Source: Halolamina sp. CBA1230 (lineage in GTDB: Archaea; Halobacteriota; Halobacteria; Halobacteriales; Haloferacaceae). Taken from it: a stretch of 64,000 bases of DNA. The position numbers and the translations under genes are program-made. Numbering within the stretch: the first letter of the stretch is position 1; every line of letters starts with the position of its first letter. The notes beneath the pieces were generated by a model, which saw only the letters and a program-made list of their open reading frames with translations, made no database searches and was not told where the DNA came from. The stretch covers positions 558,001-622,000 of the forward strand of contig NZ_CP054587.1 of the NCBI RefSeq assembly GCF_002025255.2, written 5' to 3'. Positions 1-8,723 of the stretch are shown here, one piece after another.

Positions 1-1659
1 TACGCCCACGCCGGTCCGGGGGTGCTCCACGTCCGGCCGTTGCTCGACACGAAGAGCGAGGCCGGCGTCGACGCGCTCGCGTCCATCGCCGACGCCGTGA
101 GCGACATCGTCGTCGACCTCGGCGGCAGCGTCTCCGGCGAACACGGCGACGGCCGCGCCCGTACCCAGTGGAACCGGAAGCTGTACGGCCAGGAGCTCTG
201 GGAAGCGTTCCGCGACCTCAAGCGCGCGTTCGACCCCGACTGGCTCCTGAACCCCGGGCAGGTGTGTGGGTACGCGCCCGACGAGCGCCGGCCCGAGTGG
301 GCGCCCGAGCGCGCCGACGCCGCCGAGATGACCGAGCACCTCCGCTTCGATCCCGCGTACGAGTTCGACGCCGGCTTCGACCCCGACCTCCGCTGGCAGA
401 ACGCCAACGGGTTCCAGGGGATGGCCGAACTCTGCCACGGCTGTGGCGGCTGTCGCGGCGGGCAGGACACCACCGGCGGGGTGATGTGCCCGACCTACCG
501 CGCGGCCGAGGAGGAGATCCAGTCCACTCGCGGCCGAGCGAACCTGCTCCGACAAGCGATGAGCGGCGACCTCCCCGAAGAAGAGGTGTTCACCGAGCAG
601 TTCGCCGACGAGGTGATGGATCTCTGCATCGGCTGCAAGGGCTGTGCCCGGGACTGCCCGAGCGAGGTCGACATGGCGAAGATGAAGACCGAGATCGAAC
701 ACGAACGTCACCAGCGCGAGGGGAGCAGCCTCCGGGAGAAGCTGTTCGCCAATATCGACACGCTCTCGGCAGTCGGGAGCCGGCTCGCCCCCCTGTCGAA
801 CGCCGCCGCGAAACTCCCCGGCGCGCGCTGGGCGATGGAGAAAACCGTCGGTATCGCTTCCGATCGCACACTCCCCACGTTCCACCGCGAATCCTTCGCG
901 GACTGGATGACCGACCGCGAGCCCGCGGTCCCCGAACGGGAAGCCGATCGGAAAGCCCTGATCCTCCCCGACACGCACACGAACTACAACGCTCCCGAAC
1001 AGGGAAGAGCCGCCGTCCGCGTGCTCGAAGCCGCCGGCGTTCACGTCCGACTCGCCGAGGGCGCCGGTTCCAGTGGTCGCCCGCCGCTCTCGAAAGGGTT
1101 CGTCGACGAGGCCCGCGATCGAGCTCGCGAGAACGTCGACGCGCTCGCGCCGAGAGTCCGGGACGGCTGGGACGTGGTCGTCGTCGAACCCTCCGACGCC
1201 GTGATGCTCCAGTCGGACTACCACGACCTGCTCGCGGGCGACGACGTCGACGCCGTCTCGGCGGGAACTTACGGCGTGTTCGAGTACCTCGACGCGTTCC
1301 AACTCGACGAGAACCTCGACGCCGCGGGCGGGAGGTCGCTCGTCTACCACGGTCACTGCCACCAGAAGGCGACGAAGAAGGACCACCACGCGGTCGGCGT
1401 GCTCCGCCGCGCCGGCTTCGAGGTCGAAGCGCTCGACTCGACCTGCTGTGGGATGGCCGGAAGCTTCGGCTACGAGGCCGAGCACTACTCCATGAGCAAG
1501 GCCATCGGCCGGATCCTGTTCGATCAGGTCGACGACGCCGACGGCGAGCAGGTGGTCGCGCCGGGCGCCTCCTGTCGGACCCAACTCGGCGACAGGGAGG
1601 ACGCCGACGCGGAGCCACCACACCCGATCGAGACCCTCGCGGCCGCGATCGAGGACTGA
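1..1659 (+). CDS. FAD-linked oxidase / Fe-S oxidoreductase (D-lactate or glycolate dehydrogenase type), 5' end missing
   Basis: The frame is open from the first base, so the gene starts outside the window and about 552 C-terminal residues are visible. Bases 1-300 encode the end of a FAD-linked oxidase domain of the GlcD/D-lactate dehydrogenase type. Two cysteine clusters follow: one around 433-490 (CHGCGGC, then a later Cys-Pro) and a classic 4Fe-4S motif around 625-660 (CIGCKGCARDCP). A CCG-type heterodisulfide-reductase-like region comes last, with HGHCHQK near 1360 and a CCG motif near 1441. Family knowledge: such GlcD-GlcF fusions oxidise 2-hydroxy acids such as D-lactate or glycolate and pass electrons to the quinone pool. 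The substrate cannot be told from sequence. Confidence 0.85.
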   Translation, partial: YAHAGPGVLHVRPLLDTKSEAGVDALASIADAVSDIVVDLGGSVSGEHGDGRARTQWNRKLYGQELWEAFRDLKRAFDPDWLLNPGQVCGYAPDERRPEWAPERADAAEMTEHLRFDPAYEFDAGFDPDLRWQNANGFQGMAELCHGCGGCRGGQDTTGGVMCPTYRAAEEEIQSTRGRANLLRQAMSGDLPEEEVFTEQFADEVMDLCIGCKGCARDCPSEVDMAKMKTEIEHERHQREGSSLREKLFANIDTLSAVGSRLAPLSNAAAKLPGARWAMEKTVGIASDRTLPTFHRESFADWMTDREPAVPEREADRKALILPDTHTNYNAPEQGRAAVRVLEAAGVHVRLAEGAGSSGRPPLSKGFVDEARDRARENVDALAPRVRDGWDVVVVEPSDAVMLQSDYHDLLAGDDVDAVSAGTYGVFEYLDAFQLDENLDAAGGRSLVYHGHCHQKATKKDHHAVGVLRRAGFEVEALDSTCCGMAGSFGYEAEHYSMSKAIGRILFDQVDDADGEQVVAPGASCRTQLGDREDADAEPPHPIETLAAAIED

Positions 1660-1685
1660 CCGAGCTTTCAAGTACCAAAGCGCGA

Positions 1686-1736
1686 CCACGCTCCCCGTGA
1701 CCTGACCACCGCGGCGGGGCAGCAGCGGGAGCGTGG
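1686..1736. terminator. Inverted repeat between convergent genes
   Basis: CCACGCTCCC at 1686-1695 is matched exactly by GGGAGCGTGG at 1727-1736, with about 31 nt between the arms. It lies in the 134-nt gap between two convergent genes, so a bidirectional 3'-end structure is plausible. There is no T-tract. Confidence 0.4.
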
Positions 1737-1793
1737 CACCTGCCTCGCCGGCGACCTGCCACCTGTTCGCCAACACGCCATCGGGGTCGGTCC

Positions 1794-2876
1794 TCAGAGC
1801 CCGTCGAGAACGTCGTCGAGCGCGTCCAGCCCCGCCGCGACCTCCTCGGTTCCCCGGCCAGCGGAGATCCGCACGCCCGAGGGAAGGTCGAAGAAACGCC
1901 CCGGAACGACCAGCACCCCGGCGTCCCACGCCGCCTCGGCGAGTTCGTCCCCGTCGGCGCGCTCGTGTTCGACGTAGCCGAACGTGCAGCCGGCGGCGAT
2001 CCCCCCATCGAGATCCGACCGCTCCTCGACGAACGACGAGAGCAGTTCGTGGTTCCGCCGGAGGTGTGAGCGGGAGTCCGCGACCAGTTCGTCCCGGTGG
2101 GCGAAGAAGCGGCGGGCCAGGGCACGACTCGGTCCGGCGACCGACGGGAGATGCATGAACACCTGCCGGGCGCGCTCGACGAACGGCTCGTCGGCGATCA
2201 GCCAGCCGATCTGGAGGTCGCCGAGCCCGTGGAACTTCGTGAACGAGCCGGTCACGACCGTGTTCGGGAGCCCCGCGGCCGTGACGCCGCCGAACGCCCC
2301 GTCGGCGTCGTCCTCGGCCGTGTAGGGCCCGTACACCTCGTCGACGAGGAGTCGCGTGTTCTCGTCCGCGAGCGCGTCGGCGACCGACGCCAGTTCGGTT
2401 CGGGAGGTGAGCCGTCCCGACGGGTTGTGCCGGTTCGTGACGGTGGCCAGCGCCGTCCCGTCGGACGCGGCTGACGCGATCTCTCCCGGGAGGAGCGGGT
2501 ACCCCGACCGTGCCGGGCGCTCGAACCGTGCGACCGTCCCGCCGACGCCGGCCGGCGTGTGGACCAGCGGGTCGTAGCCAGGGTCCTCGACGAGCACTTC
2601 CCGCCCGTCGGCCAGCGACAGCGCCGCCGCGGCGGCGAGGAAGTTGGCGTGGGTCGCACCCGCGGTCACCAGTACCGACGACTCGTCGACGCCGTACTCC
2701 GCGGCGATCGACGCCGAGAGCGACGGTGGATCGGTCGGGTCCGCAAGGCCCGAGAGTGGCGGCGGAGCCACCGACCCGTCGGGGCGGTCCGTCCGGAGGT
2801 CGCTGGACCCGAGGTCGTGGTCGGCCCCCTCGGGCCGCCCCTCGATCCACTCCAGGTAGGGCATTGGTTCGAACAT
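1794..2876 (-). CDS. PLP-dependent aminotransferase, class I/II
   Basis: This 360-residue protein has the fold-type I aminotransferase signature: a glycine-rich VTAGATHAN segment for cofactor phosphate binding, NRHNPSGR with the substrate-side Asn, DEVYGPY for the pyridine-nitrogen Asp and Tyr, and GSFTKFHG carrying the Schiff-base lysine. Length fits the aspartate/aromatic aminotransferase superfamily, but the substrate is not identifiable. The ATG at 2876 is supported by a TATA-like element (attaag, 2900-2905) 24-29 nt upstream, which implies a nearly leaderless mRNA. A second Met at 2864 is less likely. The gene converges with the oxidoreductase to its left. Confidence 0.85.
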   Translation of the reverse strand: MFEPMPYLEWIEGRPEGADHDLGSSDLRTDRPDGSVAPPPLSGLADPTDPPSLSASIAAEYGVDESSVLVTAGATHANFLAAAAALSLADGREVLVEDPGYDPLVHTPAGVGGTVARFERPARSGYPLLPGEIASAASDGTALATVTNRHNPSGRLTSRTELASVADALADENTRLLVDEVYGPYTAEDDADGAFGGVTAAGLPNTVVTGSFTKFHGLGDLQIGWLIADEPFVERARQVFMHLPSVAGPSRALARRFFAHRDELVADSRSHLRRNHELLSSFVEERSDLDGGIAAGCTFGYVEHERADGDELAEAAWDAGVLVVPGRFFDLPSGVRISAGRGTEEVAAGLDALDDVLDGL

Positions 2877-2935
2877 GCCACCCGGTGGTGGTGCAGGGGA
2901 TTAAGAGCCACCGGCTTCCCGGCTGGGGTACCGGA

Positions 2936-3397
2936 TCAACGTCGATCGTGGACGCCGTCCGCTCGCTCGGCCGCGACATCGGCGTTCTCGAAGCGTGTGA
3001 GATGACTCTCGCAGTCACAGTCCGAGGCACCGAACCCCGGAACGGGGCCGTCGCCGAGTTCTCGCGCGACCGCGCACTCGCAGTCCTGCCCGCGCGTGCG
3101 TTCGACCGCGACCAGCTCGGTGTCCGAGTGGCCGCCGAAGTAGTCGACGTGCCAGTGGCGAACGTCGTGTTCGCCGGCGGCGACGCGCCGGTGCCGGTCG
3201 ATCCGGGAGAACCCGCCACTGCCGAGCGCACTCCCCGTGTAGCAGTAGCCGCCCGGCGGGAAGCGGTACTCGCCGAGCGCACTCCCCGTGTAGCAGTAGC
3301 CGCCCGGCGGGAAGCGGTACTCGCCGAGCGCACCGACCTCGATATCGGCGGCGCTGGGCAGCGAGAAGACCAGGGTGTAGGTGCCGCCGTCGGCCAT
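2936..3397 (-). CDS. DUF123 (GIY-YIG-like) protein with an internal duplication
   Basis: This 153-residue protein matches the DUF123 family, small GIY-YIG-fold proteins sometimes fused to endonuclease III; it has the core pattern PPGGYCYTGSALG followed by an Arg/His-rich stretch and a conserved WHVDYF. The core block GEYRFPPGGYCYTGSAL appears twice back to back because of a perfect 51-bp duplication (3221-3322), adding 17 residues in frame inside the putative active site. Family members normally have one copy. The C-terminal region is cysteine-containing (QDCECAV, SDCDCESH). A TATA-like element (tcaaaag, 3420-3426) precedes the ATG at 3397. Whether the protein still folds is unknown. Confidence 0.75.
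   Translation of the reverse strand: MADGGTYTLVFSLPSAADIEVGALGEYRFPPGGYCYTGSALGEYRFPPGGYCYTGSALGSGGFSRIDRHRRVAAGEHDVRHWHVDYFGGHSDTELVAVERTRGQDCECAVARELGDGPVPGFGASDCDCESHLTRFENADVAAERADGVHDRR
3221..3322. repeat. Perfect 51-bp tandem duplication inside the DUF123 gene
   Basis: Two identical 51-bp units occupy 3221-3271 and 3272-3322. The first 10 bases of a third (gccgagcgca) follow at 3323-3332. The unit is 17 codons long, so the frame is kept. Perfect identity suggests a recent event or an assembly artefact. Confidence 0.95.
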
Positions 3398-3472
3398 ACC
3401 GATACCTCGGCACGGCGGGTCAAAAGCGGCCGGGACCAGAACGGTCATGGCTCGCGGGCGCCGAGCGGGCGC

Positions 3473-5812
3473 GTGCACGACCCGCTCGACTGGCTCCGGG
3501 AGCGCCCGTACTACGAGGCGCAGGTGGCCGCCCACCGGCGGGTCCCCGCCCGTGAGCCGACGTTCGTGGATCTCGACGTCGAGTCGCGCCTCGAAAGCGC
3601 ACTCGCCGACCGCGGGATCGAGCAGCCCTTCGACCATCAGGCAGCCGCGATCGAGGCCGTCAGGGACGGCGACGACGTCGTGATCGCGACCGAGACCGCC
3701 AGCGGAAAGAGCCTCGCGTACACCGTCCCCGCGTTCGAGCGGGCGATGGACCACGGCGGCCGGACGCTGTATCTCGGCCCGCAGAACGCGCTGGTCTCCG
3801 ACCAGCTGGAGACGCTCTCGGAGCTGGCCCGGAATCTCGGGTTCGGCTCCCGTGTCTCGGTCGATCAGTACACTGGCCGCCTCTCGAAATCCGAGAAGCG
3901 CGACGTTCGGGACCGCCGGCCGACGGTACTGCTCTCGAACCCAGATATGGTCCACTACGCGCTGCTCCCCCACGCCCACCGGCTCTGGGAGTGGTTCTTC
4001 GAGTCGCTCGAACTGGTCGTGGTCGACGAGGTCCACAGCTACCGCGGCGTGTTCGGGTCACAGGTGGCGCTCCTCCTGCGACGGCTGAACCGGATCTGTG
4101 AGCGCTACGGATCGGACCCGACGTACGTCTGCTGCTCGGCGACGATCGGCAACCCCGTCGAGCACGCGGCGACGGTCACCGGCCAGGCGCCGTCGGGGTT
4201 CACGCTCGTCGACGACGACGCCTCCGCGACCGGGCCGCGGGACTGGGTGCTCTGGAACCCGCCCGAGTACGAGCAGGACCGCGATACCGGCCGGCGGCGC
4301 TCCAGCCACACCGAGTCGATGCGGCTGTTCACGGATCTCGTCGAGGCGGGCGAGCAGACGCTCGTGTTCACCCGCAGTCGCCAGACTGCGGAGCAGTACG
4401 CTGCCGAGTCCGCGAAGGAACTCCGGAGCCGCGGCGCGAACGAACTGGCGGGGAAGGTCGGCGCCTACCAGGGCTCGCTGACCGACGAACGCCGGCGCGA
4501 ACTGGAGGAGCAGCTCCACAGCGGCGAACTCCGGGGCGTCTGGAGCACGAACGCGCTCGAACTCGGCGTCGACGTCGGCGGGCTGGACGCGGTGATCGTC
4601 GACGGCTACCCCGGCACCCGGATGGCGGCGTTCCAGCAGGCCGGGCGCGCGGGCCGGGGGGAGGACCCCGCACTGGTGGTGATGGTTGCCGGCGAGGATC
4701 AGTTGGACCAGTACCTGATGCGCGACCCGGAGTCGTTCTTCGAAGGCGACCCCGAGGACGCCATCTCTGACCCGGAGAACGAGCAGATCATGCCCGACCA
4801 CGTCGCCAGCGCGGCCGTGGAGAACTGGCTCTCGCGGGAGGACGAACGCCACTTCGGCGAGCCGTTCCCGGACGTGGTCGCGGATCTGGAGGACGCCGGG
4901 GTGCTGGAACGACGCGACACCGCGCAGGGGCTCCGCTGGACCCACGACGGCGAGGGGAGCCCGCAGCACTCGATGAACCTCCGGACCATCGACGACCGGG
5001 ACGTGGATCTCCGGGACGCCCGCTCGGGCGACGTGATCGCCACGCTGGGGTTCTCGGACGCGCTCCGTGACGCTCACCCTGGCGCGATCTACCACCACCA
5101 GGGCCAGCGCTACGAGGTCGCGGAGTTGGATCTGGATCGGGACACGGCCCGCCTCCAGCCGACGTGGGCGGACTACCACACGCGAGTGCTGACCGAGAAG
5201 GACGTGACCGTCCACGAGGACCTGCGGGAGAAAGCGCTCTCTGCCCGTCCCGACACAGCGGTCCGGTTCGCGGACGTCTCCGTCACCGAGCGGATCACGG
5301 GGTTCGAACGCCGCGACGCCGCCTCCGGCGAGACGCTGGGCCGGGAGTCGCTCGACCTCCCGGAGACGACGCTCCGAACGAAGGCGCTCTACTGGACGGT
5401 CCCGGAGGACGTCGAGGTGGAGATGCGCGCGATGGCCGCCGAGGACGGCGACCCGGAGTACGGGTTCAACGGCGGCATCCACGCGGCCGAGCACGGCGTC
5501 ATCTCGCTGTTCCCGCTGTACCTGCTCTGTGACCGGGCGGACATCGGCGGGCTCTCGACGCCGTACCACGGCCACACCGACCAGTCGACGGTGTTCGTCT
5601 ACGACGGCCACCCCGGCGGCGTCGGGCTGACGAGGCGCGGCTACGACCGCATCGAGGAACTGCTGGCCCGGACCGCCCGGCTGATCGACGACTGTGACTG
5701 CGCGGACGGCTGCCCGTCCTGCGTGCAGTCACCCCACTGCGGCAACGCGAACGACCCGCTCTCGAAGCCCGAGTCGGTGTTCATGCTCGAGGAGCTCACC
5801 GGCGACGACTGA
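3473..5812 (+). CDS. DEAD/DEAH-box helicase with DUF1998 zinc domain (MrfA/YprA/Hrq1 type)
   Basis: This is an SF2 helicase of about 779 residues. Visible motifs are Walker A (ETASGKS), DEVH box (VVDEVHSYRG), motif III (CSAT), and motifs V/VI (ALELGVDVGG, QQAGRAGRG). The C-terminal part is a DUF1998 domain ending in a four-cysteine cluster (CDCADGCPSCVQSPHCG). This architecture matches bacterial MrfA/YprA and the eukaryotic Hrq1 family, which are 3'-5' DNA helicases linked to repair of crosslinked DNA. I chose the GTG at 3473 because homology begins directly after it; the open frame runs far upstream into the aminotransferase but without similarity. It is divergent from the DUF123 gene. Confidence 0.88.
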   Translation: MHDPLDWLRERPYYEAQVAAHRRVPAREPTFVDLDVESRLESALADRGIEQPFDHQAAAIEAVRDGDDVVIATETASGKSLAYTVPAFERAMDHGGRTLYLGPQNALVSDQLETLSELARNLGFGSRVSVDQYTGRLSKSEKRDVRDRRPTVLLSNPDMVHYALLPHAHRLWEWFFESLELVVVDEVHSYRGVFGSQVALLLRRLNRICERYGSDPTYVCCSATIGNPVEHAATVTGQAPSGFTLVDDDASATGPRDWVLWNPPEYEQDRDTGRRRSSHTESMRLFTDLVEAGEQTLVFTRSRQTAEQYAAESAKELRSRGANELAGKVGAYQGSLTDERRRELEEQLHSGELRGVWSTNALELGVDVGGLDAVIVDGYPGTRMAAFQQAGRAGRGEDPALVVMVAGEDQLDQYLMRDPESFFEGDPEDAISDPENEQIMPDHVASAAVENWLSREDERHFGEPFPDVVADLEDAGVLERRDTAQGLRWTHDGEGSPQHSMNLRTIDDRDVDLRDARSGDVIATLGFSDALRDAHPGAIYHHQGQRYEVAELDLDRDTARLQPTWADYHTRVLTEKDVTVHEDLREKALSARPDTAVRFADVSVTERITGFERRDAASGETLGRESLDLPETTLRTKALYWTVPEDVEVEMRAMAAEDGDPEYGFNGGIHAAEHGVISLFPLYLLCDRADIGGLSTPYHGHTDQSTVFVYDGHPGGVGLTRRGYDRIEELLARTARLIDDCDCADGCPSCVQSPHCGNANDPLSKPESVFMLEELTGDD

Positions 5813-5850
5813 GCGGATCGGGACGGGATCGCGGGGCGCTTTTGCAACGC

Positions 5851-5855
5851 TTAAA
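5851..5855 (+). promoter_or_regulatory. TATA box of grpE
   Basis: TTAAA at 5851-5855 lies 25-29 nt before the grpE ATG, preceded by a purine/C-rich BRE-like stretch. This predicts a leaderless transcript separate from the upstream helicase gene. Confidence 0.55.
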
Positions 5856-5879
5856 CCCACGGCGGCGCTCCCTTCGAAC

Positions 5880-6524
5880 ATGAGTGACGACGCCGACGCG
5901 GCAGCCGAGGAGCCGACCGACGCCGAGGACGCCGTCGACACCCCGGCGGAGAACGAGGTCGACGACGGCGGGGCCGAGGCTAACGACGGCGAGACTGAGG
6001 CTGACGCCGCGGGCGAGGAGGAGCTCGACCGATCGCCCATCGAACGCGTCGCCGAGTACGACGAGGAGCTGGCCGAGGAACTGCGGGAGGAGCGGTCCGA
6101 CTACGAGGAGCGCATCGACGACCTGGAGAGCAAGCTCACCCGCAAGCAGGCGGATTTCCAGAACTTCAAGAAACGCCAGCAGAAGAAGCTCGAACAGCAG
6201 CAGGCTCGCGCGACCGAGGACTTGGTCGAGAGCCTGCTCCCGGTCCGGGATAACCTCGCCCGCGCGCTGGAGCAGGACGGCGACGCCGACATCCGCGAGG
6301 GCGTCGAGGGGACGCTCCGCGAACTGGACCGCGTGCTCGACGACGAGGGCGTCGAACGGATCGAGCCCGAACCGGGCAAGGAGCCCGACCCCGAGCGCCA
6401 CGAGGTGCTGATGCGCGTCGAGAGCGACCGCCCCGCCGGCACCATCGAGGAGCTCTACCGTCCCGGCTACGAGATGGGCGAGAAGGTGATCCGGACCGCA
6501 CAGGTCACGGTTAGCGAGGAGTAG
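5880..6524 (+). CDS. grpE: Nucleotide exchange factor GrpE
   Basis: This 214-residue GrpE stimulates ADP release from DnaK. A very acidic, low-complexity N-terminal tail (about residues 1-60) is followed by the long dimerisation coiled coil (KLTRKQADFQNFKKRQQKK region) and the compact beta domain ending in the conserved PGYEMGEKVIRTAQVTVS. It starts at the ATG 5880, within a larger open frame. It lies 134 nt before dnaK on the same strand, and each gene has its own TATA-like element, so both shared and separate heat-shock control are possible. Confidence 0.95.
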   Translation: MSDDADAAAEEPTDAEDAVDTPAENEVDDGGAEANDGETEADAAGEEELDRSPIERVAEYDEELAEELREERSDYEERIDDLESKLTRKQADFQNFKKRQQKKLEQQQARATEDLVESLLPVRDNLARALEQDGDADIREGVEGTLRELDRVLDDEGVERIEPEPGKEPDPERHEVLMRVESDRPAGTIEELYRPGYEMGEKVIRTAQVTVSEE

Positions 6525-6624
6525 CGGTCGGACGCCGCTTCGGCATAAATCCTTTCCCACACCCTGCCACCGGCTGACATAACCGCAAGCCGGCGTAGGG
6601 ACGTTCTGCGGTCGTGAAAGCAAC

Positions 6625-6630
6625 CTTTAA
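6625..6630 (+). promoter_or_regulatory. TATA box of dnaK
   Basis: CTTTAA at 6625-6630, preceded by an A/C-rich BRE-like segment (gaaagcaac), is centred about 31 nt before the dnaK ATG. This is the usual spacing for a leaderless haloarchaeal mRNA. Confidence 0.6.
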
Positions 6631-6658
6631 CCGATTCAGCCCGGAATACACGACCAAG

Positions 6659-8566
6659 ATGGCGAGCAACAAGATCCTCGGAATCGACCTCGGGACCACC
6701 AACTCCGCCATGGCCGTCATGGAGGGTGGAGACCCCGAGATCATCGTCAACAGCGAGGGTGACCGGACCACGCCGTCGGTGGTCGCGTTCTCCGACGACG
6801 GCGAGCGCCTGGTCGGCAAGCCCGCCAAGAACCAGGCGATCCAGAACCCCGAAAACACTATCTCCTCGATCAAGCGCCACATGGGCGATGAGGAGTACAC
6901 CGTCGAGGCCGACGGCGATGAGTACACGCCCGAGCAGATCTCGGCGATGATCCTCCAGAAGCTCAAGCGCGACGCCGAGGAGTATCTCGGCGACGACGTG
7001 GAGAAGGCGGTCATCACGGTCCCGGCGTACTTCAACGACAAGCAGCGACAGGCGACCAAGGACGCCGGCGAGATCGCCGGCTTCGAGGTCGACCGCATCG
7101 TCAACGAGCCGACGGCGGCGTCGATGGCCTACGGCCTCGACGACGACTCCGACCAGACCGTCCTCGTGTACGACCTCGGGGGCGGGACGTTCGACGTCTC
7201 GATCCTCGACCTCGGCGGCGGCGTCTACGAGGTCGTCGCCACCAACGGGGACAACGAGCTCGGCGGCGACGACTGGGACCAGGCGCTGATGGACCACCTC
7301 GCCGACGAGTTCGAGAACGAGCACGGGATCGACCTCCGCGAGGACCGGCAGGCGCTCCAGCGGCTGAAAGACGCCGCCGAGGAGGCGAAGATCGAACTCT
7401 CGAACAAGAAGGAGACCACGGTCAACCTCCCCTTCATCACCGCGACGGACTCCGGCCCGGTCCACCTCGAGCAGTCGATCACCCGAGCGAAGTTCGAGTC
7501 GCTGACCGAGGACCTGATCGAGCGCACCGTCGACCCGACCGAGCAGGCGCTCGAGGACGCCGGCTACGACAAGAACGACATCGACGAGGTGATCCTCGTC
7601 GGCGGCTCGACCCGGATGCCGCAGGTCCACGAGCAGGTCGAGGAGCTGGTCGGGCAGGAGCCCAAGAAGAACGTCAACCCCGACGAGGCGGTCGCGCTGG
7701 GTGCGGCGATCCAGGGCGGCGTGCTCTCCGGCGACGTGGACGACCTCGTGCTGCTCGACGTGACCCCGCTCTCGCTGGGGATCGAGGTCAAGGGCGGCCT
7801 GTTCGAGCGCCTGATCGAGAAGAACACCACGATCCCGACGGAGGAGTCGAAGGTGTTCACCACCGCGGCGGACAACCAGACCTCCGTCCAGGTCCGCGTG
7901 TTCCAGGGCGAACGCGAGATCGCCGAAGAGAACGAACTGCTCGGTGAGTTCCAGCTGACCGGCATTCCGCCGGCGCCCGCGGGCACCCCCCAGATCGAGG
8001 TCACGTTCAACATCGACGAGAACGGGATCGTCAACGTCGAGGCCGAGGACCAGGGCTCGGGCAACGCCGAGTCGATCACCATCGAGGGCGGCGCCGGCCT
8101 CTCCGACGAGGAGATCGACCGCATGCAGGAGGAGGCCGAGCAGCACGCCGAGGAGGACCAGCAGCGCCGCGAGCGCATCGAGGCCCGCAACGAGGCCGAG
8201 GGCGCGATCCAGCGCGCCGAGACCCTCATCGAGGAGAACGAGGAGAACGTCGACGACGACGTGATCGAGGACGTCGAGGCCAAGATCGACGAGGTGGAGG
8301 AGGTTCTCGACGACGAGGACGCCACCGCCGAGGAGCTCGAGAACGCGACCGAGGAGCTCAGCGACGAACTGCAGGAGATCGGCAAGCAGATGCACCAAGA
8401 GCAGGCCGCAGCGGGCGCCGGCGGTGCCGGTGCGGGTGCCGCTGGCGGTCCCGGCGGCGCTGCAGGCGGTCCGGGCGGCATGGGCGGTGAGCCTGACGGC
8501 GACGACGACGAGTACGTCGACGCCGACTTCGAGGACGTCGACGAAGACGGCGACAAGGACGAGTAA
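6659..8566 (+). CDS. dnaK: Molecular chaperone DnaK (Hsp70)
   Basis: This 635-residue Hsp70 is complete. The nucleotide-binding domain has [11 protein letters not shown] at the N terminus, the second phosphate loop [12 protein letters not shown], and the adenosine motif VGGSTRMP. The substrate-binding domain starts after the [10 protein letters not shown] linker, followed by the helical lid. The tail is a Gly/Ala/Pro-rich stretch and an acidic end, replacing the bacterial EEVD-like terminus. It is a cytosolic ATP-dependent chaperone working with the flanking GrpE and DnaJ. The start is fixed by homology, and the ORF upstream of 6659 is not conserved. Confidence 0.97.
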   Translation: MASNKILGIDLGTTNSAMAVMEGGDPEIIVNSEGDRTTPSVVAFSDDGERLVGKPAKNQAIQNPENTISSIKRHMGDEEYTVEADGDEYTPEQISAMILQKLKRDAEEYLGDDVEKAVITVPAYFNDKQRQATKDAGEIAGFEVDRIVNEPTAASMAYGLDDDSDQTVLVYDLGGGTFDVSILDLGGGVYEVVATNGDNELGGDDWDQALMDHLADEFENEHGIDLREDRQALQRLKDAAEEAKIELSNKKETTVNLPFITATDSGPVHLEQSITRAKFESLTEDLIERTVDPTEQALEDAGYDKNDIDEVILVGGSTRMPQVHEQVEELVGQEPKKNVNPDEAVALGAAIQGGVLSGDVDDLVLLDVTPLSLGIEVKGGLFERLIEKNTTIPTEESKVFTTAADNQTSVQVRVFQGEREIAEENELLGEFQLTGIPPAPAGTPQIEVTFNIDENGIVNVEAEDQGSGNAESITIEGGAGLSDEEIDRMQEEAEQHAEEDQQRRERIEARNEAEGAIQRAETLIEENEENVDDDVIEDVEAKIDEVEEVLDDEDATAEELENATEELSDELQEIGKQMHQEQAAAGAGGAGAGAAGGPGGAAGGPGGMGGEPDGDDDEYVDADFEDVDEDGDKDE

Positions 8567-8596
8567 CACGAGTCCGCGGAGCCGTCTTCGTCGATT

Positions 8597-8657
8597 CGAG
8601 GGACGAGCGGAGCGAAGTCCCTCGTGATTTCAGAAAGCGAGCGGAGCGAGCTTTCTG
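8597..8657. repeat. Two perfect hairpins with a shared 11-nt loop sequence
   Basis: Hairpin 1 has arms CGAGGGAC (8597-8604) and GTCCCTCG (8617-8624). Hairpin 2 has arms CAGAAAGC (8631-8638) and GCTTTCTG (8650-8657). Both loops contain gagcggagcga. They sit between convergent dnaK and the amidinotransferase gene, so they may act as 3'-end structures. The first stem sequence recurs at 27103-27121 inside a coding region. Confidence 0.85.
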
Positions 8658-8723
8658 AACCGTACTGGGTAGCGGGAACCACGATGCGGTCTCAGCCCGT
8701 CACGGTTTCTGCGGTTCTGCTCT

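Noticed and set aside
2510-3472. Upstream extension of the DUF1998 helicase frame
   Set aside because: The frame is open through the aminotransferase and DUF123 genes but is Arg/Pro-rich and carries the 51-bp repeat translated out of frame. Homology starts only at 3473.
6467-8569. 700-residue open frame antisense to dnaK
   Set aside because: It is the third-position shadow of dnaK: its composition is Leu/Val/Asp-rich from codon complement and it has no domain pattern.
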